Source of the DNA: JAWLFI01 sp041685645
Lineage (GTDB): Bacteria > Bacteroidota > Bacteroidia > Chitinophagales > Saprospiraceae
Length of the DNA stretch: 19,598 nucleotides
Reading direction: 5' to 3'
Assembly: GCA_041685645.1 (NCBI GenBank)
Contig: JAWLFI010000028.1
Location: forward strand, 1-19,598
A program made the translations under genes and the position numbers. The notes beneath the pieces were generated by a model that saw only the letters and a list, made by a program, of their open reading frames with translations, was not told the DNA's origin and did not search any database. Below are positions 1 to 7,172 of the stretch, one piece after another. How positions within the stretch are numbered: position 1 is the stretch's first letter; each line of letters begins with the position of its first letter.

Positions 1-58
1 CGCCCTGGAATTGATCATGGAACAAGCCGAGGCGATGGCTGATGAATGGACGGGATGA
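1..58 (+). CDS. C-terminal tail of an unidentified protein (partial)
   Basis: A reading frame enters from the left edge and ends at TGA 56-58. The visible residues are ALELIMEQAEAMADEWTG, acidic and probably helical. Eighteen residues are too few to name a family. It is called coding because the frame is open to the edge and about 430 bp of clearly non-coding DNA follows. A chance open frame this short cannot be excluded. Confidence 0.4.
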   Translation, partial: ALELIMEQAEAMADEWTG

Positions 59-360
59 GGGTGCAACTATAGTTCGCGCCATGCAAAAAGGGAAATATTC
101 CTTCTCAATGGTGATGCCTCAAAGTTGAAATTTTCATCATCGGATTTACCCCACATTATTCATAAACTTTACACCAAGGATTGCCGATGTTTATGATAGC
201 GTGTTGGAAAACAACTATTTATCAAAGGGTGAACCCTCGAAATTGAACGGTTTCTGCCGGGAGCAAAGAAAAGATATTAGGTATCAACATACCATATACC
301 TCAGTTGCAGTAACAAAGAAGTGAATAGCAAACCGCGAAAGGTAAAACCCTATTTGGGGT
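59..360. other. Intergenic DNA without a recognisable gene
   Basis: This AT-rich spacer lies between the left-edge gene tail and the GC-rich repeat element at 361-475. The only structure seen is a small hairpin at 280-293 (stem GGTAT/ATACC, loop CAAC). No T-rich terminator, tRNA or credible short ORF was found. Confidence 0.5.
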
Positions 361-475
361 AGCGCTGCGAAGCAGTACGCCGAAGGTGGTAACCGAAGGC
401 GTAGACCGAAGGGCCGAACGACAGTGAGCTGCGAAGCATAGCGCCGCCACCCACTTGTGGGGGGCGGACCCCCCA
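361..475. repeat. GC-rich, internally repetitive intergenic element with terminal hairpin
   Basis: The heptamer CCGAAGG occurs at 380, 393 and 406, an exact 13-bp period, followed by a variant CCGAACG at 414. The 11-mer GCTGCGAAGCA occurs at 364-374 and again at 428-438. The right end forms a 7-bp hairpin at 458-475 (TGGGGGG, loop CGGA, CCCCCCA), which competes with a 10-bp stem at 444-453/458-467 carrying one mismatch. Base composition differs sharply from the AT-rich DNA on both sides. It looks like a dispersed intergenic repeat rather than a gene; membership in a family is an inference. Confidence 0.6.
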
Positions 476-517
476 AATCAATAAGAGGAATGAGTGGAAG
501 GAGATGAGAAATTCATT

Positions 518-534
518 GTAAAATTTTACCTTTG
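518..534 (+). promoter_or_regulatory. Putative glyS promoter -7 box with overlapping palindrome
   Basis: TACCTTTG at 527-534 matches the Bacteroidota -7 consensus TAnnTTTG exactly and lies 19 bp before the ATG at 554. A perfect 12-bp palindrome, GTAAAATTTTAC (518-529), overlaps its 5' half and could be an operator. No convincing TTTG -33 box is present at the usual 19-21 bp spacing, so the promoter call rests on one box. Confidence 0.45.
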
Positions 535-553
535 GGGACTAAATACGGAAGAT

Positions 554-2104
554 ATGGATGATCAGTTTAAGCAGCTTATTTCGCATTGTAAGGAGTACGG
601 TTTTGTGTTTTCGAGTTCGGAAATTTACGATGGACTGAGTGCGGCCTATGACTACGGCCCTTATGGATCGGAGCTCAAGCAAAATCTGAAGGAGTATTGG
701 TGGCGGGCGATGACTCAGCTGAATGACCATATCGTGGGGCTGGATGCCTCGATATTTATGCACCCGAAAACCTGGGAGGCCTCGGGGCACCTGGAGGCGT
801 TTAACGATCCATTGATAGATAATAAAGACTCGAATAAGCGATATCGGGCCGATCAGTTAGTGGAGGGGCACATAGAGAAAATTGAGGGGAAGATCGCCCG
901 GGAAGTGCGCAAGGCGGAGAAGCGTTTTGGCGATGAATTTGTGGAGGAAAAGTTTTTGGCAGAACATCCCAGAGTGCTGAAATACAAGGAGCAAATTCGG
1001 GAGATAGAAAAGGAATTGGGGCGATTGCTGAATGCGGGTGATTTGGAAGGCGTTCGGCAGCTGATTATAGATCTGGATATAGCAGATCCGGTGAGTGGAA
1101 CGCGCAATTGGACGGAGGTGCGGCAGTTTAACCTGATGTTTAGCACGCAGCTGGGTAGCGTGGCGGGCAAAGAAGGCCTGCTGTATTTGCGCCCGGAAAC
1201 GGCGCAGGGTATTTTTGTGAATTTTTTGAATGTCATGAAGACGACGCGACAGAAAATTCCCTTTGGCATCGCTCAGGTGGGGAAGGCCTTTCGGAATGAG
1301 ATCATCGCGCGACAGTTTATCTTTCGCATGAGGGAATTCGAGCAAATGGAGATGCAGTTTTTTGTGGAGCCGGGACAGGAGATGAAGTGGTATCAGCACT
1401 GGAAAGAGCAGCGCCTCTTGTGGTACAAGCCACTGGGTTTGGACGAAAAGTGGTTGCGGGTGCACGATCACGAGCAATTGGCGCATTACGCGAATGCCGC
1501 GCTGGATTTGGAATTCAAATTTGCCTTTGGCTTTAAGGAGCTGGAGGGAATTCACAGTCGGACGGATTTTGACTTGTCTCGTCATCAGGAATTTTCCGGC
1601 AAGAAATTACAAGTGTATGATCACGAAAAGGAGGAGTCTTATGTACCCTATGTAGTGGAAACTTCAGTAGGTCTGGATCGCTTGTTTTTGGCTGTGATGA
1701 CGCGCTCATTAGTAGAGGAGGAGGTGCCGGATGCTGAAGGGAAGACATCGACGCGGGTGGTGCTGAAATTGCCGCCGGCTCTGGCGCCGGTGAAAGTGGC
1801 TATTTTACCACTGCTGAAGAATAAGGAAGAGTTGACGGAGATGGCTCAATCGATTTTCAATAAAATTCGCGCCTTTTTGCCGGCTCAATACGACGAGAAA
1901 GACGCGATTGGCCGTCGATACCGCAGACAAGATGCCATTGGAACGCCCTATTGCGTAACGGTGGACTTTGAGTCATTGGAGGACAATACGGTGACTTTGA
2001 GGGATCGGGATAGCCTGAAGCAAGAGCGAATTGCTGTGGACGATATCCTGGAGCGGGTGCAGAGTGGAACTTCGATGGAGAAAATGCTGAGCACGCTGAT
2101 TTAA
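554..2104 (+). CDS. glyS: Glycyl-tRNA synthetase, class II dimeric type
   Basis: Charges tRNA-Gly with glycine in the cytoplasm using ATP. From this start the protein has 516 residues, the usual size for the single-chain (alpha2) enzyme of Bacteroidota. The N-terminus (FKQLISHCKEYGFVF), the YLRPETAQG segment (~211-219), motif 2 (FRNEI ~246-250, then RMREFEQME ~258-266) and motif 3 (GLDRLFLA ~373-380) are all visible. A C-terminal anticodon-binding domain begins near LAPVKVAILPL (~410). The region of about 90-185 is the charged insertion typical of the family. A GTG at 494 would add 20 residues, but these do not resemble the family N-terminus and lie upstream of or over the -7 box at 527-534, so ATG 554 is preferred. 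The next gene on the same strand starts 69 bp downstream. Confidence 0.96.
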   Translation: MDDQFKQLISHCKEYGFVFSSSEIYDGLSAAYDYGPYGSELKQNLKEYWWRAMTQLNDHIVGLDASIFMHPKTWEASGHLEAFNDPLIDNKDSNKRYRADQLVEGHIEKIEGKIAREVRKAEKRFGDEFVEEKFLAEHPRVLKYKEQIREIEKELGRLLNAGDLEGVRQLIIDLDIADPVSGTRNWTEVRQFNLMFSTQLGSVAGKEGLLYLRPETAQGIFVNFLNVMKTTRQKIPFGIAQVGKAFRNEIIARQFIFRMREFEQMEMQFFVEPGQEMKWYQHWKEQRLLWYKPLGLDEKWLRVHDHEQLAHYANAALDLEFKFAFGFKELEGIHSRTDFDLSRHQEFSGKKLQVYDHEKEESYVPYVVETSVGLDRLFLAVMTRSLVEEEVPDAEGKTSTRVVLKLPPALAPVKVAILPLLKNKEELTEMAQSIFNKIRAFLPAQYDEKDAIGRRYRRQDAIGTPYCVTVDFESLEDNTVTLRDRDSLKQERIAVDDILERVQSGTSMEKMLSTLI

Positions 2105-2173
2105 AATAATTAATAGAGATGGCACCTTTTGGGGGCAATATTCGTTATAATTAATGAACATAACACTGGAACA

Positions 2174-2935
2174 ATGAAGAATCTAATATTTATCCTGATT
2201 GCTAGTCTGGCCTTTAGTTTTACGGCTTGTGATGACGATGATAATGCTCCCATGGAAGAAACGACCGGGGCTTTGGAGCTGACTTTTGCTTTGAAATATC
2301 AGGATGAACCCCTCGTGTATTTCGACCCCTATTATTACGAAGACAGTTTGTTGATGGGCGTTAGCCGCGTGAATATGTTTTTATCGAACTTTTTTGCCGA
2401 CGATCAGCTCGTGAAGGATGTGTTTTTTGCCGATTTTGAGGAGGTGAGCACTTCGGATTTGGCTGCGGAAGGCATTACACTTAGAATCGATGAGGTGCCG
2501 ACGGGAAGCTACAGCAATTTGAGTTTTGGAGTGGGCGTGCCGGAAGAAATGAACGGTAAAGAACCTGCAGATTTCCCATCAGACCATCCATTGTCAAAAG
2601 TTTCTGAGTATTGGGCCGGATGGTCTTCTTACATATTTGCTAAGTTGGAGGGAAATTTAGACTTGACGGAGGATGGTTCCAGAGAAACGGGCTTTAGTTT
2701 TCACACGGGCGGCGAAGGCGTGTATCGCAATTTGACGTACGATATGCCATTTACTGTCGCTGAGGATGAAGCCACAGAAATTCGTTTTGAAATAGACTTC
2801 AAGGAGATTTTCCGTTTGGGATCGGATGAGTATTTGAACCTTCGCGAAATTCAAGGAGCACACAATGAAGGTGATGTAGATGTGATGTCGCAAATTAGCG
2901 ATAATTACAGCAACGCAATTCGGCTTCAGGAGTAA
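2174..2935 (+). CDS. MbnP-like lipoprotein
   Basis: A 253-residue predicted lipoprotein. The N-terminus MKNLIFILIASLAFSFTAC is a signal peptide ending in a lipobox with Cys19. DDDD follows at once, resembling the acidic lipoprotein export signal that sends Bacteroidota lipoproteins to the cell surface. After a short linker the protein begins a beta-rich domain (GALELTFALKYQDEPLVY) and contains the MbnP-type pattern of Trp residues near SEYWAGWSSYIFAKLEG (144-160) and FHTGG (176-180). MbnP proteins are periplasmic or surface copper-binding proteins, usually paired with a di-haem MauG/MbnH oxidase; no such partner is visible here. The ATG at 2174 is chosen over one at 2129 because it starts the signal peptide exactly. 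It may be cotranscribed with glyS, and a terminator follows. The fold match is from memory of the family and was not searched. Confidence 0.68.
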   Translation: MKNLIFILIASLAFSFTACDDDDNAPMEETTGALELTFALKYQDEPLVYFDPYYYEDSLLMGVSRVNMFLSNFFADDQLVKDVFFADFEEVSTSDLAAEGITLRIDEVPTGSYSNLSFGVGVPEEMNGKEPADFPSDHPLSKVSEYWAGWSSYIFAKLEGNLDLTEDGSRETGFSFHTGGEGVYRNLTYDMPFTVAEDEATEIRFEIDFKEIFRLGSDEYLNLREIQGAHNEGDVDVMSQISDNYSNAIRLQE

Positions 2936-2959
2936 AACCAAGCGTGAAGGAAACAGAGC

Positions 2960-3000
2960 AGCCGATGGATGAGACAGGGATCTCGTTTATCGGCTTTTTC
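2960..3000 (+). terminator. Rho-independent terminator after the lipoprotein gene
   Basis: Outer stem AGCCGAT (2960-2966) pairs with ATCGGCT (2989-2995). An inner stem GAGA/TCTC (2971-2974/2981-2984) extends the fold. A T-run at 2995-2999 follows. It lies 25 bp after the lipoprotein stop. Confidence 0.8.
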
Positions 3001-3015
3001 TGCCTTTGACACATC

Positions 3016-3124
3016 GGCTCCGCTCGGTGCATCGGGTGCGAGCGCTCATAGATAGCTTAGCGTCTTAGCGACTTGGCGTGAAATAATAAGACCCGGTGGA
3101 TCGCCTTCGACCGACGCTTTCGAC
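3016..3124. repeat. GC-rich intergenic repeat with triple 8-bp tandem
   Basis: Between two convergent genes. CTTAGCGT (3056-3063), CTTAGCGA (3064-3071) and CTTGGCGT (3072-3079) are three consecutive 8-bp units followed by GAAATAA. I recall similar CTTnGCGnCTTnGCG runs between genes in many Bacteroidota genomes. The left part (CGGCTCCGCTCGG at 3016-3028) shares CTCCGCTCG with the reverse complement of the element near 17225. No coding frame is supported. Confidence 0.55.
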
Positions 3125-3151
3125 CTGAAACCTGCCATTCAAGGGCATTCA

Positions 3152-4381
3152 CTATAGATTACTGGTGATGAGTAGGTCGAGATTCGTGTATTTAATATCG
3201 AATTGAGAGCCCAAGAATTCGTTCGTCAGCGCTCCCTTATACATATAGACCCCGTGCCGAAGACCGGCATTATTATACAGAATTTGTTCGATATTTTTGG
3301 TTTCTCCCGCCTGAAGGAGAATCGGGCTGAGAATATTACTTCCCGCAATAGAAGCCGTTCGGGCCACATTTGAAGCGATATTGGGCACGCAGTAATGAAT
3401 GACGTCGTGTTTGACAAAAGTGGGTTGATCCTGCACCGTGACTTCCGAAGTTTCAATGCATCCGCCCTGATCAATACTCACATCGATGATTACGGCACCG
3501 GGGTTCATTTTCATGACCATTTCTTCCGTCACCACAACGGGGCTGCGGCCCGTTTCTGAGTGAATGGCTCCGATGACAACATCGGCATCCAACAATTCTT
3601 TTTCCAAATCGTGCGGATTGAGGGCAGAAGTAAATAATTGTCGGCCCAGGCGGTTTTGGATGCGCATGAGCTTGTAGATATTATTGTCAAAGACGCAAAC
3701 TTCAGCGCCCAATCCAAGTGCGGACCGGACGGCAAATTCTCCGACCACGCCGGCGCCGAGAATGACGATTTTGGCCGGAGGCACACCGGAAATTCCTCCC
3801 AGTAAGACGCCTTTGCCCCCACTGCTTATGGTGAGGAGTTCGGCGGCTTTCAAAATCGCACTGTATCCGGCCATTTCACTCATCATGCGAACCAGTGGAA
3901 ATGAGCCATCCTGATCTTGCAGATATTCCATAGCCACGGCAATGACGCGTTTATTCTTTAGGGTGAGCAACAGTTCCTTTGAAATCATGGGGATTTGCAG
4001 AGGAGAAATAATGATTTGCCCCTCGCGCAGCCACTGGGTTTCTTCCATATTGGGAGGGGCGACCTTGAGTACTACATTGGCTTGATAGACCTCTTTTTTA
4101 CTGTGTACAATTTGAGCTCCCGCTTCCGAAAAGTCGTGATCTGAAAAATGCGACTTTTCTCCCGCTCCGCTTTCCACGATAACTCGGTGTCCAATAGCCA
4201 CCAGAGAGGATACAGAGCTCGGCACCAGTGCGACCCGATTCTCTTTCATGGTCCCCTCCTTGGGCAAACCGATGAAAAGTTTCCCGCCGCCCTCTTTTAC
4301 AGCCTGCAATTTTTCCTGGGGTTCCAGGCGCTCTTGTGAAGCAGTATTGGGAAAATCTTGAGAAGTAAGTGGTTGAGACAT
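3152..4381 (-). CDS. ald: Alanine dehydrogenase / transhydrogenase-alpha-like NAD(P) oxidoreductase
   Basis: A 409-residue member of the AlaDH/PNT family, which in the Ald branch interconverts alanine and pyruvate plus ammonia with NAD(H). The N-terminal domain has IGLPKEGTMKENRVALVP (~37-54) with the conserved substrate Arg (R49) and Lys (K106 in LKVAPP). The Rossmann loop GAGVVG is at 209-214 and the conserved Asp is D304 in VSIDQGG. The catalytic His of Bacillus Ald (H96) aligns with Gln129 in SPLQIP; that position also carries Gln in transhydrogenase alpha subunits. The substrate is therefore less certain than the family. The first ~33 residues are a low-complexity extension absent from the Bacillus enzyme. 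It starts 12 bp after the tsaE stop, so the two are probably one operon. Confidence 0.85.
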   Translation of the reverse strand: MSQPLTSQDFPNTASQERLEPQEKLQAVKEGGGKLFIGLPKEGTMKENRVALVPSSVSSLVAIGHRVIVESGAGEKSHFSDHDFSEAGAQIVHSKKEVYQANVVLKVAPPNMEETQWLREGQIIISPLQIPMISKELLLTLKNKRVIAVAMEYLQDQDGSFPLVRMMSEMAGYSAILKAAELLTISSGGKGVLLGGISGVPPAKIVILGAGVVGEFAVRSALGLGAEVCVFDNNIYKLMRIQNRLGRQLFTSALNPHDLEKELLDADVVIGAIHSETGRSPVVVTEEMVMKMNPGAVIIDVSIDQGGCIETSEVTVQDQPTFVKHDVIHYCVPNIASNVARTASIAGSNILSPILLQAGETKNIEQILYNNAGLRHGVYMYKGALTNEFLGSQFDIKYTNLDLLITSNL

Positions 4382-4393
4382 ATTACATCCGTT

Positions 4394-4843
4394 CTATTCT
4401 GACTGTAATATAATGATTAATTGCCGTTCCTGAGACTCGTGAGCCCGGATGAGATGGAATTCCGCAAAAGGGGGCGGCCAATGGGGCTGTGCGAGTTGGG
4501 GCCACTCCACAATCAGTCCGTGAGGGTCGAACAGATATTCCTCCCAGCCCAGATCCAATAATTCCTCTTCCGTTTCCAGCCGGTAGAGATCCATATGATG
4601 GAGCTCTCGAGTGGGGAAGACTTCCGTTAGGCGAGGAAATGCATAGCTGTTGACCAAAGCAAAGGTAGGGCTGCTTACATCCTCTATGCCGAGATACTCG
4701 CCCAGGTAATGCACAAATGTCGTTTTCCCCGCTCCCATCTCCCCAAACAGTTGCCACTTATTGATGCGACCGCAAAATTGCAAGATGTCGGGCATGATTT
4801 TCAAATAGTCGGATGCCTCGGAAATGCGCCATTCTTTTTTCAT
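4394..4843 (-). CDS. tsaE: TsaE, ATPase for tRNA t6A37 biosynthesis
   Basis: Cytoplasmic ATPase that works with TsaB and TsaD to place the threonylcarbamoyl group on A37 of ANN-decoding tRNAs. The protein has 149 residues, normal for the family. It shows the P-loop GEMGAGKTT (34-42), SSPTFALVNSY (58-67), the HMDLYRL motif (83-89) and the acidic catalytic EWP (113-115). It is the first gene of a minus-strand pair with ald and is divergent from gyrB across 154 bp. A perfect -7 box lies only 5 bp upstream of its ATG, so the mRNA may be leaderless or nearly so. Confidence 0.95.
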   Translation of the reverse strand: MKKEWRISEASDYLKIMPDILQFCGRINKWQLFGEMGAGKTTFVHYLGEYLGIEDVSSPTFALVNSYAFPRLTEVFPTRELHHMDLYRLETEEELLDLGWEEYLFDPHGLIVEWPQLAQPHWPPPFAEFHLIRAHESQERQLIIILQSE

Positions 4844-4848
4844 GAAAA

Positions 4849-4856
4849 CAAAGGTA
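4849..4856 (-). promoter_or_regulatory. tsaE -7 promoter box
   Basis: On the minus strand the sequence reads TACCTTTG, an exact TAnnTTTG match, ending 5 bp before the tsaE ATG (4841-4843). Initiation at the usual distance would fall at or next to the start codon. No clear -33 box was found. Confidence 0.55.
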
Positions 4857-4966
4857 GTAAAAACCCCTCAGCTCCTCAGGGAGAAAGAGTTGTGCCAGCG
4901 AAAGAAGCAGTGGGAGATTGTCGATTTTTAGCGGAAACCATCTGTTCATCTTCCATTAATATTTCG

Positions 4967-4974
4967 TATATTTG
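4967..4974 (+). promoter_or_regulatory. gyrB -7 promoter box
   Basis: TATATTTG matches the Bacteroidota -7 consensus TAnnTTTG exactly and lies 23 bp upstream of the gyrB ATG at 4998, leaving a leader of roughly 15-20 nt. No good -33 TTTG was found at 19-21 bp. Confidence 0.6.
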
Positions 4975-4997
4975 TACTCCTTAATAAGATAAAACAA

Positions 4998-6953
4998 ATG
5001 AGCGAAAAGGAGCAACAAGCGAGCGATTACGGCGCGAAAAATATCACGGCATTAGAAGGATTGGAAGCGGTGCGACGACGGCCCGGGATGTACATAGGTT
5101 CTACCGATGAAAAAGGGCTGCATCACCTCGTATGGGAGGTGATCGACAACTCCATAGATGAGCATATGGCCGGGCATTGTGATTCCGTGCACACGGTCAT
5201 TCACGAGGATTCTTCTATCTCTATTACCGATAATGGTAGGGGAATTCCCGTGGACCGGCACGAAAAATTGAAGAAATCAGCGCTGGAAGTGGTCATGACC
5301 GTCCTTCACGCCGGTGGAAAGTTCGATAAAGATTCATACAAAGTATCCGGTGGATTGCACGGAGTGGGTATTTCTTGCGTCAATGCGCTCTCGTCCAAAC
5401 TAGTGGCGGAGGTGTACAGAGAAGGAAAAGTGTACCGACAAACCTATGCCATCGGAAAGCCGACGAGCGAAGTGGAGGTCATCGGAGAGACGAAGGAGAG
5501 TGGAACCAAGATCTTTTTCGTTCCCGATGCCGGAATCTTCAATTACGTGAATTTCAAGTACAAGGTGCTGGCTACTCGAATGCGTGAAATCGCCTTCCTG
5601 AATCCCGGCCTGACCTTGTCACTGACCGATGAGCGCACCTTAGATGAGGAAGGCCAGCCCATCAGTGAGAGCTTCCATTCCGAAGGCGGCTTAGCGGAGT
5701 TTGTGCGCTATTTGGATGAAAGTCGGGTGCCATTAATTCAGCAGCCCATCTCAGCCAAAGGAGAAGAGGATAATGTGGAGGTAGAAATGGCCTTGCAATA
5801 CAATACCAGCTTCACGGAAAATATATTTTCTTTCGTAAATAACATCAACACCCGGGAGGGCGGAACGCACGTGAGTGGGTTCAAGCGAGCTGTCAATCGC
5901 GTATTTAAGCAATACGGGGAGGACAATGGCTTCTTCAAAAAGCTCAAATTTAGCATATCCGGCGAGGACTTTAGAGAAGGCTTGACGGCGATTATCTCTG
6001 TGCGAGTGCCGGAACCCCAATTCAAGGGTCAGACGAAAGGTGAGCTGGGCAATGCCGAGGTCACCGGGATTGTGTCCCGTGTGGTGGGTGAGCAGATCAA
6101 ATATTACCTGGAGGAAAACCCCAAGTCTGCCAAGCGGATTATCGAGAAAGTGGTATTGGCTGCTACTGCCCGACATGCGGCGCGCAAGGCTCGTGAAATG
6201 GTGCAGCGGAAAAGCCCACTGACTTCCGGAGGACTGCCGGGCAAGCTGTCCGACTGCTCCTCTAAAGACGCATCAATTTCAGAAATATTCCTGGTGGAGG
6301 GTGACTCCGCCGGAGGTACGGCCAAGCAAGGTCGAGATAGAAAGTTCCAGGCGATTCTTCCCCTGCGAGGAAAAATTCTCAATGTAGAAAAAGCGCTGGA
6401 GCATAAAATTTACGAAAACGAAGAAATCAAAAATATATTCACTGCCCTGGGAGTTAATATAGAAGAAAATGAAGAGGGAGATCGCGTGCTTAATACCAAA
6501 AAGCTGAGATACCACAAAATCGTCATCATGTGTGATGCGGATGTGGATGGAGCGCATATTGTTACCTTGATTTTGACTTTCTTCTTCCGTTATTTGCGCC
6601 CGTTGATAGAACAGGGCTATGTGTATATTGCTGCTCCACCCCTCTACTTATTGAAAAAGGGGAAAAAGCAGCAATACGCCTGGTCAGAGGATCAGCGGCA
6701 GGAGTACACCAAGGATATGGCCAACGGTCAGGAAGGCACTGTGAAGGTTCAGCGGTATAAGGGTCTGGGAGAAATGAACGCCTCTCAGTTGTGGGATACC
6801 ACGATGAACCCTGATTTCCGAACGCTTCGCGCAGTGACCATCGATGATGCCTTGGAAGCAGATCGCGTATTTAGCATGCTCATGGGGGATGAGGTCCCAC
6901 CGCGACGCGAGTTTATTGAAAAAAATGCAAAATACGCTAAAGTGGACGTTTAG
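4998..6953 (+). CDS. gyrB: DNA gyrase subunit B
   Basis: ATPase subunit of the type IIA topoisomerase that introduces negative supercoils. The protein has 651 residues, the compact Bacteroidota length without the E. coli insertion. The GHKL ATPase is at the N-terminus: EVIDNSIDE (47-55), DNGRGIP (78-84), GGLHGVG (118-124). The transducer domain and QTKGELGN (345-352) follow. The TOPRIM domain has EGDSAGG (434-440), LPLRGKILNVEKA (454-466) and DADVDG (513-518). The position of the E. coli quinolone residue Lys447 is Arg457 here, a natural variant. Gyrase B is preferred over ParE because of the EGDSAGGTAKQGRDRKFQAI context, which I recall as typical of GyrB in this phylum. gyrA is not in the window. 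Confidence 0.95.
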   Translation: MSEKEQQASDYGAKNITALEGLEAVRRRPGMYIGSTDEKGLHHLVWEVIDNSIDEHMAGHCDSVHTVIHEDSSISITDNGRGIPVDRHEKLKKSALEVVMTVLHAGGKFDKDSYKVSGGLHGVGISCVNALSSKLVAEVYREGKVYRQTYAIGKPTSEVEVIGETKESGTKIFFVPDAGIFNYVNFKYKVLATRMREIAFLNPGLTLSLTDERTLDEEGQPISESFHSEGGLAEFVRYLDESRVPLIQQPISAKGEEDNVEVEMALQYNTSFTENIFSFVNNINTREGGTHVSGFKRAVNRVFKQYGEDNGFFKKLKFSISGEDFREGLTAIISVRVPEPQFKGQTKGELGNAEVTGIVSRVVGEQIKYYLEENPKSAKRIIEKVVLAATARHAARKAREMVQRKSPLTSGGLPGKLSDCSSKDASISEIFLVEGDSAGGTAKQGRDRKFQAILPLRGKILNVEKALEHKIYENEEIKNIFTALGVNIEENEEGDRVLNTKKLRYHKIVIMCDADVDGAHIVTLILTFFFRYLRPLIEQGYVYIAAPPLYLLKKGKKQQYAWSEDQRQEYTKDMANGQEGTVKVQRYKGLGEMNASQLWDTTMNPDFRTLRAVTIDDALEADRVFSMLMGDEVPPRREFIEKNAKYAKVDV

Positions 6954-7025
6954 CCGCTGTGGGCTGCATAGAATCTCATGTTTCTCAAAGAGCGAAAGCG
7001 ATAATTCGCGATATTTTAGTGACTT

Positions 7026-7067
7026 GGATAAATTCCTTTAGGATTTTATCCAGAAATATTATCTTTG
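7026..7067 (+). promoter_or_regulatory. Promoter with 26-bp near-palindrome upstream of the HEPN-like gene
   Basis: TATCTTTG (7060-7067) is an exact TAnnTTTG -7 box. TTTA (7037-7040) sits exactly 19 bp upstream, at the spacing expected of the TTTG -33 box. A near-palindrome at 7026-7051 (GGATAAA-T-TCCT-TT-AGGA-T-TTTATCC, 11 of 13 pairs matching) covers the -33 element. It could be an operator. The predicted leader is about 100 nt and holds a second AT-rich palindrome at 7146-7161. Confidence 0.55.
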
Positions 7068-7172
7068 TTTTCATAAAATATTTGTCGATACAATAAAATC
7101 TGGATTTTTTGGTATTTCAATGGGGGAGTTGACCTACCAATTACTTTTAATTCAAATTAAATCAGCTAAACA

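Noticed and set aside
222..476. 84-codon minus-strand open frame before glyS
   Set aside because: It lies mostly in the GC-rich repeat element; its composition is not protein-like and the dyads explain the sequence better.
494..553. GTG-initiated 20-residue extension of glycyl-tRNA synthetase
   Set aside because: The extra residues do not resemble the family and overlap a -7 box; ATG 554 gives the usual N-terminus.
857..1585. 242-codon minus-strand open frame opposite glyS
   Set aside because: It is fully antisense to a well-supported synthetase and has no recognisable domain; a shadow of codon bias.
2129..2173. 15-residue N-terminal extension of the lipoprotein
   Set aside because: The signal peptide and lipobox begin exactly at the ATG at 2174.
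6992..7020. GCGAA/TTCGC stem as a gyrB terminator
   Set aside because: The stem is only 5 bp and is not followed by a proper T-run.
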